Shown here one piece after another: positions 38,891-48,391 of a stretch of DNA of 64,000 nt (positions within the stretch are counted from its first letter, which is position 1; each line of letters begins with the position of its first letter). The translations under genes were made by a program, and so were the position numbers. The DNA lies in assembly GCF_014334095.1 (NCBI RefSeq), contig NZ_CP060495.1, forward strand, positions 2,007,001 to 2,071,000. Direction: 5' to 3'. The notes beneath the pieces were generated by a model that was not told the DNA's origin, did no database searches, and worked only from the letters and a program-made list of their open reading frames with translations. This DNA comes from Novosphingopyxis iocasae. GTDB lineage: Bacteria; Pseudomonadota; Alphaproteobacteria; Sphingomonadales; Sphingomonadaceae.

Positions 38891-40342
38891 TCAGAACAGC
38901 GATTCCTGTTTCAAGTCCGCAGCCGGTTTAGGCGTGCGAGATCTCGGTTTCTTCGGCGGCGGCGCGTCGGTGGCGATCGCTCCGAAGGCATCATCGGCGA
39001 ATTTTACCGTGAACTGTCCGGCGGCCCGCGCGGCGGCCGCGCTCATCAGCACGTCGCCATCGGCGCTCGTCAATCGTGCGAAGCCGCGCTCCAGCGGACG
39101 GTCCGGGTCGAGCTGGCCGAGCAGGCGAGCAATTCCCTGCAGCCGCTCGTCAGAACGCATGTGAACGCGCTCGATCAACGCCATGTCGGGCGTCGCCCGG
39201 GCCAGCCGCTCCCCCGCCGCCGTAAGCCTCTGTTCGAGCAGCGCTGGGCGCAGGGCCCCTGCATGTTCTGCCAGTCGGCTTTCGGCCCGGTGCGCCCGCG
39301 CGCCGAGCGCTGCACCCAGCCGCTCACCCAGATCGTCGATCCGCTGGCTGCGCTGATCGATCATCGCGCGCGGATCGGAAAGCAGGCGGCGCTGCGCCTC
39401 CAGACGCTCGCCTGCATGCTGCAAGCGTCGGTCGATTGCGCCGCGCATACGGGCGCGCTGCTGGTCGACGAATCCGGCCAGTTCGTTGCGCACCGGCACT
39501 GCGATTTCCGCTGCCGCAGTCGGCGTCGGCGCGCGCCGGTCGGCGGCATAATCGGCCAGCGTAGTGTCGGTTTCGTGCCCCACGGCGGAAATCACTGGGA
39601 TTTGCGAGGCGGCAATGGCCCGCACCACCACCTCCTCGTTGAACGCCCACAGATCCTCGATCGACCCGCCACCGCGCGCAACGATGAGCAGATCGGGCCG
39701 TTCACGCTCCGGCATCGCGTTGAACTGCGCCAAAGCATTCGCGACCAGGCCGGCTGCCGCATCGCCTTGCACCTGCACCGGCCACAGCAACACCTCGCTC
39801 GGGAAGCGATCGGACAGGCGGTGCATGATATCGCGGATCACCGCGCCGGTGGGTGAGGTGATGACCCCGATGCGGCGCGGGATGAACGGCAGCGGCTTCT
39901 TGCGCTCGCCGGCGAACAACCCTTCGGCGGCAAGCGATGCTTTCAGCCGCTCGAACAGCTGCATCAGCGCGCCCTCCCCCGCCAGCTCCAGCGTTTCAGC
40001 GACCAGCTGATATTTGGAGCGCCCGGGATAGGTGGTGAGCTTGCCGGTGGCGATCACCTCCACCCCGTCCTGCGGCTGGAAGGCGAGTTTGCCCGCGCTG
40101 CCCTTCCACAGCACGGCATCGAGCGTGGCCTTGTCGTCCTTCAGCGTCAGATAGCAGTGGCCGGACGCGGCGCGCTTGAACCCGGAGATTTCGCCGCGCA
40201 CGCGCACATGGCCGAAGCGATCCTCAACCGTGCGCTTCAAGGAAGCAGCGAGTTCGCTTACCGAGAAAGGCGGGGCGTTGTCGCCCGCCGGTACATCGGC
40301 TAGCAGACGTCCGGTTTCATCCATTTGGGGGCTGATCGCCAT
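38891..40342 (-). CDS. xseA: Exodeoxyribonuclease VII large subunit
   Basis: 483 residues. The N-terminal OB fold ([19 protein letters not shown] to [19 protein letters not shown]) is followed by the catalytic domain with [14 protein letters not shown] and the [20 protein letters not shown] signature, then a long helical region. Exo VII degrades single-stranded DNA and needs the small subunit XseB, which is not in the window. The start at 40342 is chosen because AGGA lies upstream; 40324 is an alternative. The start codon overlaps that of purD on the other strand (CATG at 40340-40343), an unusual divergent arrangement. Confidence 0.94.
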   Translation of the reverse strand: MAISPQMDETGRLLADVPAGDNAPPFSVSELAASLKRTVEDRFGHVRVRGEISGFKRAASGHCYLTLKDDKATLDAVLWKGSAGKLAFQPQDGVEVIATGKLTTYPGRSKYQLVAETLELAGEGALMQLFERLKASLAAEGLFAGERKKPLPFIPRRIGVITSPTGAVIRDIMHRLSDRFPSEVLLWPVQVQGDAAAGLVANALAQFNAMPERERPDLLIVARGGGSIEDLWAFNEEVVVRAIAASQIPVISAVGHETDTTLADYAADRRAPTPTAAAEIAVPVRNELAGFVDQQRARMRGAIDRRLQHAGERLEAQRRLLSDPRAMIDQRSQRIDDLGERLGAALGARAHRAESRLAEHAGALRPALLEQRLTAAGERLARATPDMALIERVHMRSDERLQGIARLLGQLDPDRPLERGFARLTSADGDVLMSAAAARAAGQFTVKFADDAFGAIATDAPPPKKPRSRTPKPAADLKQESLF

Positions 40343-41624
40343 GAATATCCTGCTGCTGGGCGGAGGCGGGCGCGAACATGCGCTGGCCTGGAAATTGGCA
40401 CAAAGCCCGTCCTCACGCAAACTCTTCGCCGCGCCGGGCAATCCTGGAATCGCGCAATGCGCAGAACTGGTGAGCCTGGATGCAGGCGATCACAGCGCAG
40501 TCGCCGCCTTCTGCGAAGCCAAGGATATCGATCTTGTCGTCGTAGGACCGGAAGCGCCGCTGGTGGACGGACTGGCCGACAGTTTGCGCGCGGGCGGGAT
40601 TGCCGTGTTCGGCCCGTCGAAGGCCGCTGCGCAGCTGGAGGGATCGAAGGCATTCACCAAGGCGCTGTGCGATAGCGCCGGCATTCCCACCGCCGCTTAT
40701 GCCCGCTGTACCAGCGAAGCGGAGGCGCTGGACGCGATCGGCCGCTTCGGCCTGCCGGTGGTGATCAAGGCGGACGGCCTGGCCGCTGGTAAAGGCGTCG
40801 TCATCGCCCAGACACGCGACGAGGCGCACCAGGCGGTGGCCAACATGTTCGCAGGCGGCTTTGGTGAAGCTGGACAGGAAATCGTCCTGGAAGAATTTCT
40901 GGAGGGCGAGGAAGCGAGCTTCTTCGCCATCACAGACGGTAAAACGGTCGTCCCCTTCGGCAGCGCGCAGGACCATAAGCGCGTCGGCGAAGGCGATACC
41001 GGCCCCAATACGGGCGGCATGGGAGCCTACAGCCCGGCCCCGGTGCTGACCGAGCAGCTGACCGAACGCGCGATGACGGACATCGTACGGCCTACGGTAG
41101 AGACTATGGCGGCGGAGGGCATGCCCTATTCCGGTGTGCTTTATGCAGGCCTGATGCTGACAAACGATGGCCCAAAGCTGATCGAGTATAACTGCCGGTT
41201 CGGCGATCCGGAATGTCAGGTGCTGATGGCGCGCTATCGCGGCGATCTGGCGCAGCTGATGCTTGCCACGGCGCGCGGCGAACTGGAGCAGGCGCAAGCG
41301 CCGCAGTTCGAGGATGCTGCCGCACTTACCGTCGTGATGGCGGCCAATGGCTATCCCGGAACGCCCGAAAAAGGTGGCGTGATCGCCGGGCTGGACGGCG
41401 CGGAGGCAGAGGGCGCCACTGTTTTCCACGCCGGCACCGCCGGGGATGCGAACCGTCTTGTGGCCAATGGCGGCCGCGTCCTCAATGTCACCGCGCTGGG
41501 CAGCTCGGTGACCGAAGCGCAGGCCAAGGCCTATCGCGCCGTGGCTGCGATCGACTTCCCCTCGGGCTTCTGCCGCCGCGACATCGGCTGGCGCGAAGTG
41601 GAACGCGAAGCGCAGCAAAGCTGA
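40341..41624 (+). CDS. purD: Phosphoribosylamine-glycine ligase
   Basis: 427 residues. The N-terminal [13 protein letters not shown] loop, the [10 protein letters not shown] segment, the ATP-grasp motifs ([13 protein letters not shown] near 143 and [14 protein letters not shown]) and the C-terminal FGDPECQVL set are the full GARS pattern. It makes glycinamide ribonucleotide in purine synthesis. The ATG at 40341 overlaps the xseA start on the opposite strand, so its promoter must lie within xseA coding sequence. The next gene, 81 bases on, is a membrane protein of unknown role. Confidence 0.96.
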   Translation: MNILLLGGGGREHALAWKLAQSPSSRKLFAAPGNPGIAQCAELVSLDAGDHSAVAAFCEAKDIDLVVVGPEAPLVDGLADSLRAGGIAVFGPSKAAAQLEGSKAFTKALCDSAGIPTAAYARCTSEAEALDAIGRFGLPVVIKADGLAAGKGVVIAQTRDEAHQAVANMFAGGFGEAGQEIVLEEFLEGEEASFFAITDGKTVVPFGSAQDHKRVGEGDTGPNTGGMGAYSPAPVLTEQLTERAMTDIVRPTVETMAAEGMPYSGVLYAGLMLTNDGPKLIEYNCRFGDPECQVLMARYRGDLAQLMLATARGELEQAQAPQFEDAAALTVVMAANGYPGTPEKGGVIAGLDGAEAEGATVFHAGTAGDANRLVANGGRVLNVTALGSSVTEAQAKAYRAVAAIDFPSGFCRRDIGWREVEREAQQS

Positions 41625-41705
41625 GCGCAGCGACTCAGCACGATTGATATTCGGCGTGGGGCTGGACTAAAGACCGGTCCGATTGGAACTCGAACGGGGC
41701 ACCTC

Positions 41706-42341
41706 ATGCACTTCTTCCTGGAATATGCCGTCTTCTTCGTCATCGTCTTCGCGGTTCTCGCGACCATTCTGCTGTTCGTGCTGTCGCGCCGCGCGCCGCA
41801 TGAAGGGGGCGAAGTGCTCGTGCACGACTATGAGCATAGCGACGCGATCGGCGACGACCCGCAAGACGTGGTCGAACCGACGCCCGCAGCGGATCCGGCA
41901 CCGGTTACCCAAGCCGAGGCCGAGGCCGAGGCTACTCCTGCCCCCGTACCTCCCGCAGCGCCCGAGCCGGAACCGACCCCCGCCGCCACGCCCGCAGTAG
42001 AACCGGAAGCCGTGGAACCGGAATCGGTAAAACCGAAGCCAGAGCCTGAAGTGGCCCATGCCGCCGCGGCCGAAGCTGCGCCTGCCAAGAGCGGCGGGTC
42101 GGACGATCTGCTGATGATGAAGGGCGTTGGTCCCAAGCTCGTCGCCAAGCTGCACGAACTCGGCATCACCCGCTTCGATCAGATTGCGGGCTGGTCCGAT
42201 GAAGACGTTGAGCGCGTCGACGGCGAGCTCGGCAATTTCAAGGGTCGCATCCGCCGCGACAACTGGATCGATCAGGCCCAGCTGCTCGCCGCGGGGGACA
42301 CTGCCGGGTTCGAAGCGAAATACGGTTCGCTCGGCAAATAA
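41706..42341 (+). CDS. Membrane-anchored protein with C-terminal helix-hairpin-helix
   Basis: 211 residues: one N-terminal transmembrane helix (MHFFLEYAVFFVIVFAVLAT), a Pro/Glu/Ala-rich linker (about residues 45-125), and a C-terminal H3TH-type domain (DLLMMKGVGPKLVAKLHELG and IDQAQLLAAGDTAGF) as in the flap-endonuclease-1-like/COG3743 group. The GVGPKL hairpin is the DNA- or nucleotide-binding hallmark; no nuclease residues are recognisable. A membrane protein with a DNA-binding hairpin suggests chromosome or nucleoid attachment at the membrane, but that is inference. It follows purD. Confidence 0.7.
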   Translation: MHFFLEYAVFFVIVFAVLATILLFVLSRRAPHEGGEVLVHDYEHSDAIGDDPQDVVEPTPAADPAPVTQAEAEAEATPAPVPPAAPEPEPTPAATPAVEPEAVEPESVKPKPEPEVAHAAAAEAAPAKSGGSDDLLMMKGVGPKLVAKLHELGITRFDQIAGWSDEDVERVDGELGNFKGRIRRDNWIDQAQLLAAGDTAGFEAKYGSLGK

Positions 42342-42363
42342 GCCGGCGTCTCAATGAGTATCT

Positions 42364-42396
42364 TGCAGGCGGGGCTTTGAAATGTCCCCGCCTGCA
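42364..42396. terminator. Strong hairpin between convergent genes
   Basis: TGCAGGCGGGG (42364-42374) and CCCCGCCTGCA (42386-42396) pair perfectly over 11 bases around an 11-base loop. T-runs are short, so it may act as an mRNA end or barrier on both strands. Confidence 0.65.
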
Positions 42397-42404
42397 CATT
42401 TCCT

Positions 42405-43709
42405 TCAGCCAATCATCGTGACGAGCAGCTTGTCGATCTTGCGCCCGTCCATATCGACCACCTCGAAGCGCCAGCCCTGATCCTCGAACGTCTCTCCCTC
42501 TTCGGGCAGATGGCGCAGGATGTAGAGCGCATGGCCCGCCGCGGTGGCGTAATCGCGGTCCTCCGGCAGATCGATATCGAGGCGCTCGGCCAAACTGTCC
42601 GCCGATAGCGCGCCGGAGACGAGCAGGCTGCCATCCTTGCGCTCGATGATCGAGGGCGTGTCGCCTGCTTCCTTGTCGCTTTCGAACTCGCCCGCGATCG
42701 AGCTCAGTAGATCGTTCGGTGTCACGATCCCTTCGAAATGCCCATATTCGTCGTGCACCAGCACCATCGGCACCTCGGCCTTGCGCAGAATTTCCAGCGC
42801 ATCCATCGCGTCGAGCTGATCAGGCACGATCTCGGCACGACGCATCAGATCGCGCAGGTCCATCGGCATACCGCGAAACTGTGCCGACACGATATCGCGC
42901 GCCTGCACGACGCCCAGAATGTTGTCGATCGACTCTTCGGCCACCGGCAGGCGGGTGTGGGAGGATTCCAGGAGCTTGGTGCGTACGTCTTCGGCCGTGG
43001 CATTGACCGGCAACCAGTCGATATCGGTGCGCGGCGTCATCACCTCGCGCACCGGCCGATCGGCCAGGCGCACCACTCCGCTGATGACGGCGCGCTCATG
43101 CTCCTCGATCACGCCGGACTGGTGCGCCTCGGCAAAGATCATCTGCAGTTCCTCGGCAGACAGCGCCTTGCGGCTATCGCGCCGCAGACCGATCAGGCGA
43201 AAGATCAGCGCACTCGAATTGTCGAGTAGCCAGACGATCGGCGCGGTGAAGCGCGCGAGCCATTCCATCGGCAGCGCGATGATCGCCGCGAACCGTTCCG
43301 GTGCCACCAGCGCGATCTGCTTGGGCACCAGTTCGCCCACCACCAGCGAAAGATAGGTGGTCAGGCCGATGACGACGCCGAAGCCCAGCGTTTGCGCCAG
43401 CGAGGCTTCCACCCCCAGTAGCGCGATACGCTCGGCCACGGGGCCGCCCAGGCTCGCGCCCGAATAGGCACCGGCGATGATGCCGATGAGGGTGATGCCG
43501 ATCTGCACGGTGGAGAGGAACTTGCCCGGATCCTTCGCCAGCCGCAGCGCCGCCGTTGCGCCAAGATTGCCGCGATCGGCCATGGCGCTGAGCCGCGCGG
43601 TGCGCGCGGAAACGATCGCCAGTTCGGACATCGCGAAGACGCCGTTCAGCACGACGAGCGCCAGAATGATCGCCAGATCGTACCACGGAAAAGGTGTAAG
43701 AGAGGTCAT
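42405..43709 (-). CDS. CNNM/HlyC-CorC family membrane protein with CBS pair
   Basis: 434 residues from ATG 43709. The N-terminal DUF21/CNNM domain has several membrane segments beginning YDLAIILALVVLNGVFAMSE, then a CBS pair (REVMTPRTDIDWLPVNATAE and RLPVAEESIDNILGVVQARD) and a C-terminal CorC_HlyC domain ending WRFEVVDMDGRKIDKLLV. Members are linked to magnesium or metal efflux, and some are called haemolysin-like. A regulatory nucleotide may bind the CBS pair. It is divergent from the OmpA-type lipoprotein; an EcfG site lies in the 147-base gap. Confidence 0.9.
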   Translation of the reverse strand: MTSLTPFPWYDLAIILALVVLNGVFAMSELAIVSARTARLSAMADRGNLGATAALRLAKDPGKFLSTVQIGITLIGIIAGAYSGASLGGPVAERIALLGVEASLAQTLGFGVVIGLTTYLSLVVGELVPKQIALVAPERFAAIIALPMEWLARFTAPIVWLLDNSSALIFRLIGLRRDSRKALSAEELQMIFAEAHQSGVIEEHERAVISGVVRLADRPVREVMTPRTDIDWLPVNATAEDVRTKLLESSHTRLPVAEESIDNILGVVQARDIVSAQFRGMPMDLRDLMRRAEIVPDQLDAMDALEILRKAEVPMVLVHDEYGHFEGIVTPNDLLSSIAGEFESDKEAGDTPSIIERKDGSLLVSGALSADSLAERLDIDLPEDRDYATAAGHALYILRHLPEEGETFEDQGWRFEVVDMDGRKIDKLLVTMIG

Positions 43710-43718
43710 TGCGTATCT

Positions 43719-43743
43719 GGAACCATTATTCCGAGTTTCCGTT
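43719..43743 (+). promoter_or_regulatory. Candidate EcfG promoter for the OmpA-like lipoprotein
   Basis: GGAAC (43719-43723), exactly 16 bases, then CGTT (43740-43743), an exact match to the alphaproteobacterial EcfG consensus. It points towards the lipoprotein gene at 43857, leaving a leader of about 105 bases, and starts ten bases from the divergent CNNM start codon, as the mdh site does with respect to its divergent neighbour. Confidence 0.55.
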
Positions 43744-43856
43744 TCCCGGCGGCAACATTTGCTAACAAAGCCGTGCTGACCGAACTCAAGCCGTTCGTCT
43801 CGACCGACGCAATGGCCCCGGCAAAATGTTTGTCGAAGCAATTTAGGAGATCGAAA

Positions 43857-44549
43857 ATGAAATTTCCCCGTTCCGCAGCACTGATCGCAACCGCATCGGC
43901 CGCTGCGCTAACCGTTTCCGCCTGCGTTACCAACCCTAATACGGGCGAGAAAGAGTTTGCTTACCGCTCTGCGATTGGCGCGGGCGTCGGTGCGTTGGGC
44001 GGCTATCTGCTGGGAGATCTCGTCGGCGGCCGTAACGATCGCACCGCCAAGATCGTGGGCGCTGGCATCGGTGCCGTCGCAGGCGGCGGCGTCGGTTACT
44101 ATATGGACCGTCAGGAACAGAAGCTGAAGGAACAGACCGCCGGCACCGGCGTCGACGTCATTCGTGATGGTGACAATCTGGTGCTCGATCTGCCCAGTTC
44201 GATCACTTTTGCGGTCGATAGCTCCAATATCGACGCGCAGTTCCGCAACACGCTGAACCAGGTCGCGACCACGCTGAACGAATATCCCAACACCTATATA
44301 GACGTGCTGGGCCACACGGATTCGACGGGCAGCGAGCAGTACAACCAGGCACTGTCCGAACGCCGCGCCAATGCGGTGGCCGATTATCTCGCTTCGCAGG
44401 GCGTCAACCGCGCCCGCATGGCGACGCTCGGCTATGGTGAAAGCCAACCCAAGGCGAGCAACGCGACCGAAGAAGGCCGCGCGGCCAACCGCCGCGTGGA
44501 AATTCGCATCACGCCGGTAACGCAGCAGGACGTTCAGGCCGTCCGCTGA
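43857..44549 (+). CDS. OmpA-family lipoprotein with glycine-zipper
   Basis: 230 residues. The lipobox (LTVSAC, Cys about residue 23) is followed by a glycine-rich helical stretch (IGAGVGALGGYLLGDLVGG, IGAVAGGGVGYY) that forms a glycine zipper, a short coiled segment (DRQEQKLKEQ), and a C-terminal OmpA-like peptidoglycan-binding domain with DVLGHTDSTGSEQYNQALSE and VNRARMATLGYGESQPKA. The ATG is preceded by TTAGGAGA. It is one of two OmpA-type lipoproteins here (the other is Pal) and may be a stress-regulated cell-wall link given the EcfG-type promoter. A terminator follows. Confidence 0.9.
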   Translation: MKFPRSAALIATASAAALTVSACVTNPNTGEKEFAYRSAIGAGVGALGGYLLGDLVGGRNDRTAKIVGAGIGAVAGGGVGYYMDRQEQKLKEQTAGTGVDVIRDGDNLVLDLPSSITFAVDSSNIDAQFRNTLNQVATTLNEYPNTYIDVLGHTDSTGSEQYNQALSERRANAVADYLASQGVNRARMATLGYGESQPKASNATEEGRAANRRVEIRITPVTQQDVQAVR

Positions 44550-44572
44550 TCTGCACGGCTCAAGCCGGTAAC

Positions 44573-44608
44573 AAAAAGCGCCGTCCGGGTTCTCCGGGCG
44601 GCGTTTTT
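44573..44608. terminator. Bidirectional intrinsic terminator after the OmpA-like gene
   Basis: A stem of CGCCG with CGGCG and further CCGG pairs around GTTCT, with AAAAA before and TTTTT after. It ends both convergent genes (the lipoprotein and the monooxygenase). Confidence 0.9.
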
Positions 44609-44624
44609 CGTTTGCGTGGGCTGA

Positions 44625-45842
44625 CTAGATCGGGATGCCCTGCAACAGCTTGGGCATGGCGCCACTCGTACCGCGCGCCTCATCCATGAAAAAGCCTTGC
44701 AGCGGCTTGGCGCGTGAGACGAGGCCCATGCCAAACCGGCGGACGGCAGAGGCCGACTTGCCCGGAATACCGAACAGGCGGTTGAGCCCGTCCGTCGCCA
44801 TCGCCACCATCAAGGTGTCCAGCCCGCGCCAGCGCTCATAGCGTTCCAAGAGCTGCGCATCGCCCGGTTCCAGACCCAGCCGCATGCCGTCCACCAACAC
44901 TTCGGTGAGCGCTGCGACATCGCGGAAACCCAGGTTCAGCCCCTGCCCGGCAATCGGGTGGATGCCATGGCCGGCATCACCAATCAGCACCGTGCGCGCG
45001 CCCGTCACCCGCGCGCTGTGATGGAAGCCCAATGGATAGCTGCTGCGCGGCGCCGCCATTTCGATCTTGCCCAGCACGCCGCCGCTCGCCTTTTCCAGTT
45101 CCGCCGCAAAACCGCGATCGGATAGCTTCAAATAAGCCGGGGCCTCGGACCGGGGGATCGACCAGACGATGGCCGAGCGATGCCGACCATCCTCGCTATC
45201 CAGCATCGGCAGCAGGGCGAACGGCCCGGTCGAAAAGAATATCTCATAGGCCACATTTTTATGCGGGCGCTCATGATAGACCGCGCCGACAATAGCGCTG
45301 TGATCATATTGCCAGCGCGCCGGAGCGATACCCATCTGCTTGCGCGTTTCGCTGCCGCGCCCTTCCGCGGCGATCAGCAGCGGCGCGGCAAGATCGGTGC
45401 CGTCCGCCAGAACCACATGCGCAGCCCCCGGTTCGATCCGCCGCTCGACAACATCCTGTCCCAGATGCAGCGTGATGCGCTCATTCGCCTTGGCGGCCTC
45501 GAAAAGGGTGCGGCGCAGAAAATGGTTTTCGTACATGGTACCGAGCGCGTCGCCCGGCCGTTCAGAGCGGAAATCCAGTCCACCGGGACGCAAATTGTCG
45601 ATCACCTCGATCGTCTTGATCGCGCAGCCTTTGCCTTCCAACATTTCAGCGAGGCCGATCGTATCGAGCATCGCCATGCTCGAGCTCGAGACCGCGGACG
45701 TGCGCCCATCGAACCCGCGCGTGGCCATCGCGTCCGGATCGAAGCGTTCGACCACATGACATGCCACGCCTTGCGAGGCGAGCGCGAGCGCCTGCGTCAA
45801 GCCGATAAGCCCACCGCCCAGAATGATCGCCGCCTGCTCCAT
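44625..45842 (-). CDS. UbiH/UbiF-type FAD-dependent monooxygenase
   Basis: 405 residues from ATG 45842 (MEQAAIILGGGLIGL, the FAD dinucleotide-binding loop). A central GRGSETRKQMG segment and the GDAGHGIHPIAGQGLNLG motif (about residue 300) identify the UbiH/Coq6 flavoprotein class that hydroxylates the ubiquinone ring. Which of the three ring positions it acts on cannot be read. It is divergent from ftsK across about 127 bases. The longer frame upstream lacks similarity. Confidence 0.9.
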   Translation of the reverse strand: MEQAAIILGGGLIGLTQALALASQGVACHVVERFDPDAMATRGFDGRTSAVSSSSMAMLDTIGLAEMLEGKGCAIKTIEVIDNLRPGGLDFRSERPGDALGTMYENHFLRRTLFEAAKANERITLHLGQDVVERRIEPGAAHVVLADGTDLAAPLLIAAEGRGSETRKQMGIAPARWQYDHSAIVGAVYHERPHKNVAYEIFFSTGPFALLPMLDSEDGRHRSAIVWSIPRSEAPAYLKLSDRGFAAELEKASGGVLGKIEMAAPRSSYPLGFHHSARVTGARTVLIGDAGHGIHPIAGQGLNLGFRDVAALTEVLVDGMRLGLEPGDAQLLERYERWRGLDTLMVAMATDGLNRLFGIPGKSASAVRRFGMGLVSRAKPLQGFFMDEARGTSGAMPKLLQGIPI

Positions 45843-45969
45843 CGTCCGTCTCCGCTTGCGTTCGCTTCCTTCCATGTAAAGCCTTGGCGCGCGGGCGCAA
45901 TCGCCCCGGCGCTTGACGCGGAGTCTTGGCCTGGCGCAAAAGGCAGGCGTCAAAAGGGGAACATGGTAA

Positions 45970-48291
45970 ATGGCAAGCCGCGCGGACAAGCCGAAGGAAG
46001 CGGAATGGCAGGCGCTGATGCGCGCCAGCATCGCGCGCTCGGCGGGCCTTATCGGAGCTGCGCTGCTCGCTGCTTTGACCGCGATCTATACGATTGCGCT
46101 GCTGAGCTATTCGCCCGCCGACAACGCTTTCAACACCGACGCAGCCACCGCGCCGCATAACTGGTTCGGCCAGACCGGTGCCTATCTGGCAGACGCTGCG
46201 CTCAGCACTTTTGGAATCGCGGCGATCCTGTTTGCACCGCTCGGCGCGGTCTTTACGTGGCGGCTCTGGCGGGACGTACCACAACCCAATTGGCTGCGGC
46301 AGATTGCGCTATGCCTTCTGGGCGCGCTGCTCGTCGCCTTTGCGATTGGCTATGCAGGCCGCGATGCAGAGGTTGGGCTGCCGGCTGGCTGGGGCGGCAT
46401 CCCCTCCCTCCTCCTGAACAACGGTGCGGAGGCGCTGGTCGGCATCGCCGGCGAAGGCTGGCGCGGTTTCCTGCGCTTCCTGCTGATCGCGGCGACGCTG
46501 ATCGGCGGGCTGGCGCTGGTGGTGGTTTCGCTGGAACTGAACCGGCCGCTTCTGCGCATCCCGGCGGTCAAGCTGCCCGCCCTGCGCGTCCGGAAGGGCG
46601 GTGAGGCAAGCGAGCGCGTCTTTGCCAGGCCCGATCGGGACGAGGAAGAAACCGAAGCCCCGCCCCCGCCCGCCGCGCCGCGTCCGCAGGTCAAGCCCGA
46701 TGATCGCCCGCCGCCAGAAATTGCGGACCGCAAGGTTTCGCCCGCAAAGGCAACGCTCACCAATGCGCGGCAGGGGGACTTTTTCGGCCCCTATTCGCTG
46801 CCGTCCGCCGATCTGCTCGATCCGCCGCCGCCCAATGAAGCACCCAAGCTCGACAAGGCGGCGCTGGAGAGAAACGCCCGGCTGCTGGAGTCGGTGCTCG
46901 AGGATTTTCGCGTGCAGGGGGAAATCAAGGCAGTACGCCCCGGCCCCGTCGTCACGATGTACGAGCTGGAGCCCGCGCCCGGCACCAAGGCGGCCCGCGT
47001 CGTTTCACTGGCCGAGGACATTGCCCGCAACATGTCCGCGCTGTCCGCCCGCGTCTCCACCGTGCCGGGCCGCGCGATCCTGGGCATTGAGCTGCCCAAC
47101 AAGACCCGCGAGGCGGTGGTGCTGCAGGAGATGATACAGTCCAGCGCTTTTGCCGAACAGAATGGCAATCTGCCGATCATCCTGGGCAAAAATATCTCCG
47201 GCGATCCGGTGGTGGCCGATCTTTCACCGATGCCGCATCTTCTGGTTGCCGGCACCACCGGCTCGGGCAAGTCGGTGGGCCTCAATTGCATGATCCTGTC
47301 GCTGCTCTACCGACTGACGCCGGACCAGTGCCGCATGATCATGATCGATCCCAAGATGCTGGAACTCAGCACCTATGACGATATTCCGCACCTCCTCGCG
47401 CCCGTCGTCACCGAACCGGCGAAGGCGATTCGGGCGCTGAAATGGGCGGTCGAGCAGATGGAGGATCGCTACCGGATGATGGCGAGCCTCTCGGTACGCA
47501 ACCTCGCCAATTTCAACGAAAAGGTGCGCGCGGCCAAGGCGAAGGGCGCGCCGCTAGGCCGCAAGGTGCAGATCGGTTACGATCCCGCAACCGGCCAGCC
47601 GGAATATGAGGAAGAACAGCTGGAATATGAGGAAATGCCCCAGATCGTCGTGATCGTCGATGAGCTGGCCGACCTTATGATGACCGCGGGCAAGGAAGTG
47701 GAATTCCTGATCCAGCGGCTGGCGCAGAAGGCGCGTGCGGCGGGCATCCACCTCATCATGGCGACGCAGCGTCCCTCGGTCGACGTCATCACCGGCGTTA
47801 TCAAGGCGAACCTCCCCACACGCATCAGCTTCCACGTCACCTCGAAAATCGACAGCCGCACGATCCTGGGCGAACAGGGCGCCGAACAGCTGCTCGGCAA
47901 GGGCGACATGCTCTATATGGCCGGCGGCAAGCAGTTGACGCGTATCCACGGGCCCTTTGTCAGCGACGACGAGGTGCGGCGCGTCGCGGACCATTGGCGC
48001 CAGCAGGGCCAGCCGGACTATGTCCAGTCGGTCACCGAGGAGCCGGAAGACGGCGGGTTCGCACTGGAGGGCATCGGTCCCGCGGACAGCGCCGAGGATG
48101 CGCAGTATCGCAAGGCCTGCCAGCTCGTGTTCGAAAGCCAGAAGGCATCGACCAGTTGGCTGCAGCGCCAGCTGCGCATCGGCTACAACAGCGCCGCCCG
48201 CTTGATCGAGCGGATGGAAGAGGAAGGGCTGGTCTCTCCGCCGAACCATGTCGGCCGGCGCGATGTGCTGCGCGATGCCTTCGGGGAATAA
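45970..48291 (+). CDS. ftsK: DNA translocase FtsK
   Basis: 773 residues. Several membrane spans in the first 190 residues (LIGAALLAALTAIYTIAL, TFGIAAILFAPLGAVFTW and others), a Pro-rich linker, then the RecA-like motor with Walker A GTTGSGKSVGLN (about 427-438) and Walker B IVVIVDELADLMM; the C-terminal gamma winged helix (QRQLRIGYNSAARLIERMEE) reads KOPS. It pumps chromosome dimers to the division septum. The ATG at 45970 is followed by a typical charged N-terminus. lolA follows 100 bases later. Confidence 0.95.
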   Translation: MASRADKPKEAEWQALMRASIARSAGLIGAALLAALTAIYTIALLSYSPADNAFNTDAATAPHNWFGQTGAYLADAALSTFGIAAILFAPLGAVFTWRLWRDVPQPNWLRQIALCLLGALLVAFAIGYAGRDAEVGLPAGWGGIPSLLLNNGAEALVGIAGEGWRGFLRFLLIAATLIGGLALVVVSLELNRPLLRIPAVKLPALRVRKGGEASERVFARPDRDEEETEAPPPPAAPRPQVKPDDRPPPEIADRKVSPAKATLTNARQGDFFGPYSLPSADLLDPPPPNEAPKLDKAALERNARLLESVLEDFRVQGEIKAVRPGPVVTMYELEPAPGTKAARVVSLAEDIARNMSALSARVSTVPGRAILGIELPNKTREAVVLQEMIQSSAFAEQNGNLPIILGKNISGDPVVADLSPMPHLLVAGTTGSGKSVGLNCMILSLLYRLTPDQCRMIMIDPKMLELSTYDDIPHLLAPVVTEPAKAIRALKWAVEQMEDRYRMMASLSVRNLANFNEKVRAAKAKGAPLGRKVQIGYDPATGQPEYEEEQLEYEEMPQIVVIVDELADLMMTAGKEVEFLIQRLAQKARAAGIHLIMATQRPSVDVITGVIKANLPTRISFHVTSKIDSRTILGEQGAEQLLGKGDMLYMAGGKQLTRIHGPFVSDDEVRRVADHWRQQGQPDYVQSVTEEPEDGGFALEGIGPADSAEDAQYRKACQLVFESQKASTSWLQRQLRIGYNSAARLIERMEEEGLVSPPNHVGRRDVLRDAFGE

Positions 48292-48391
48292 GCGGCCGCT
48301 TGGCGTCTGAACGGGAACCGCTGCCGGGGTTCAGTTCTTATTCAACGCCTTTCGGCCAATCCTATCCTCCGAAAATATCAGGAGTTATTTC

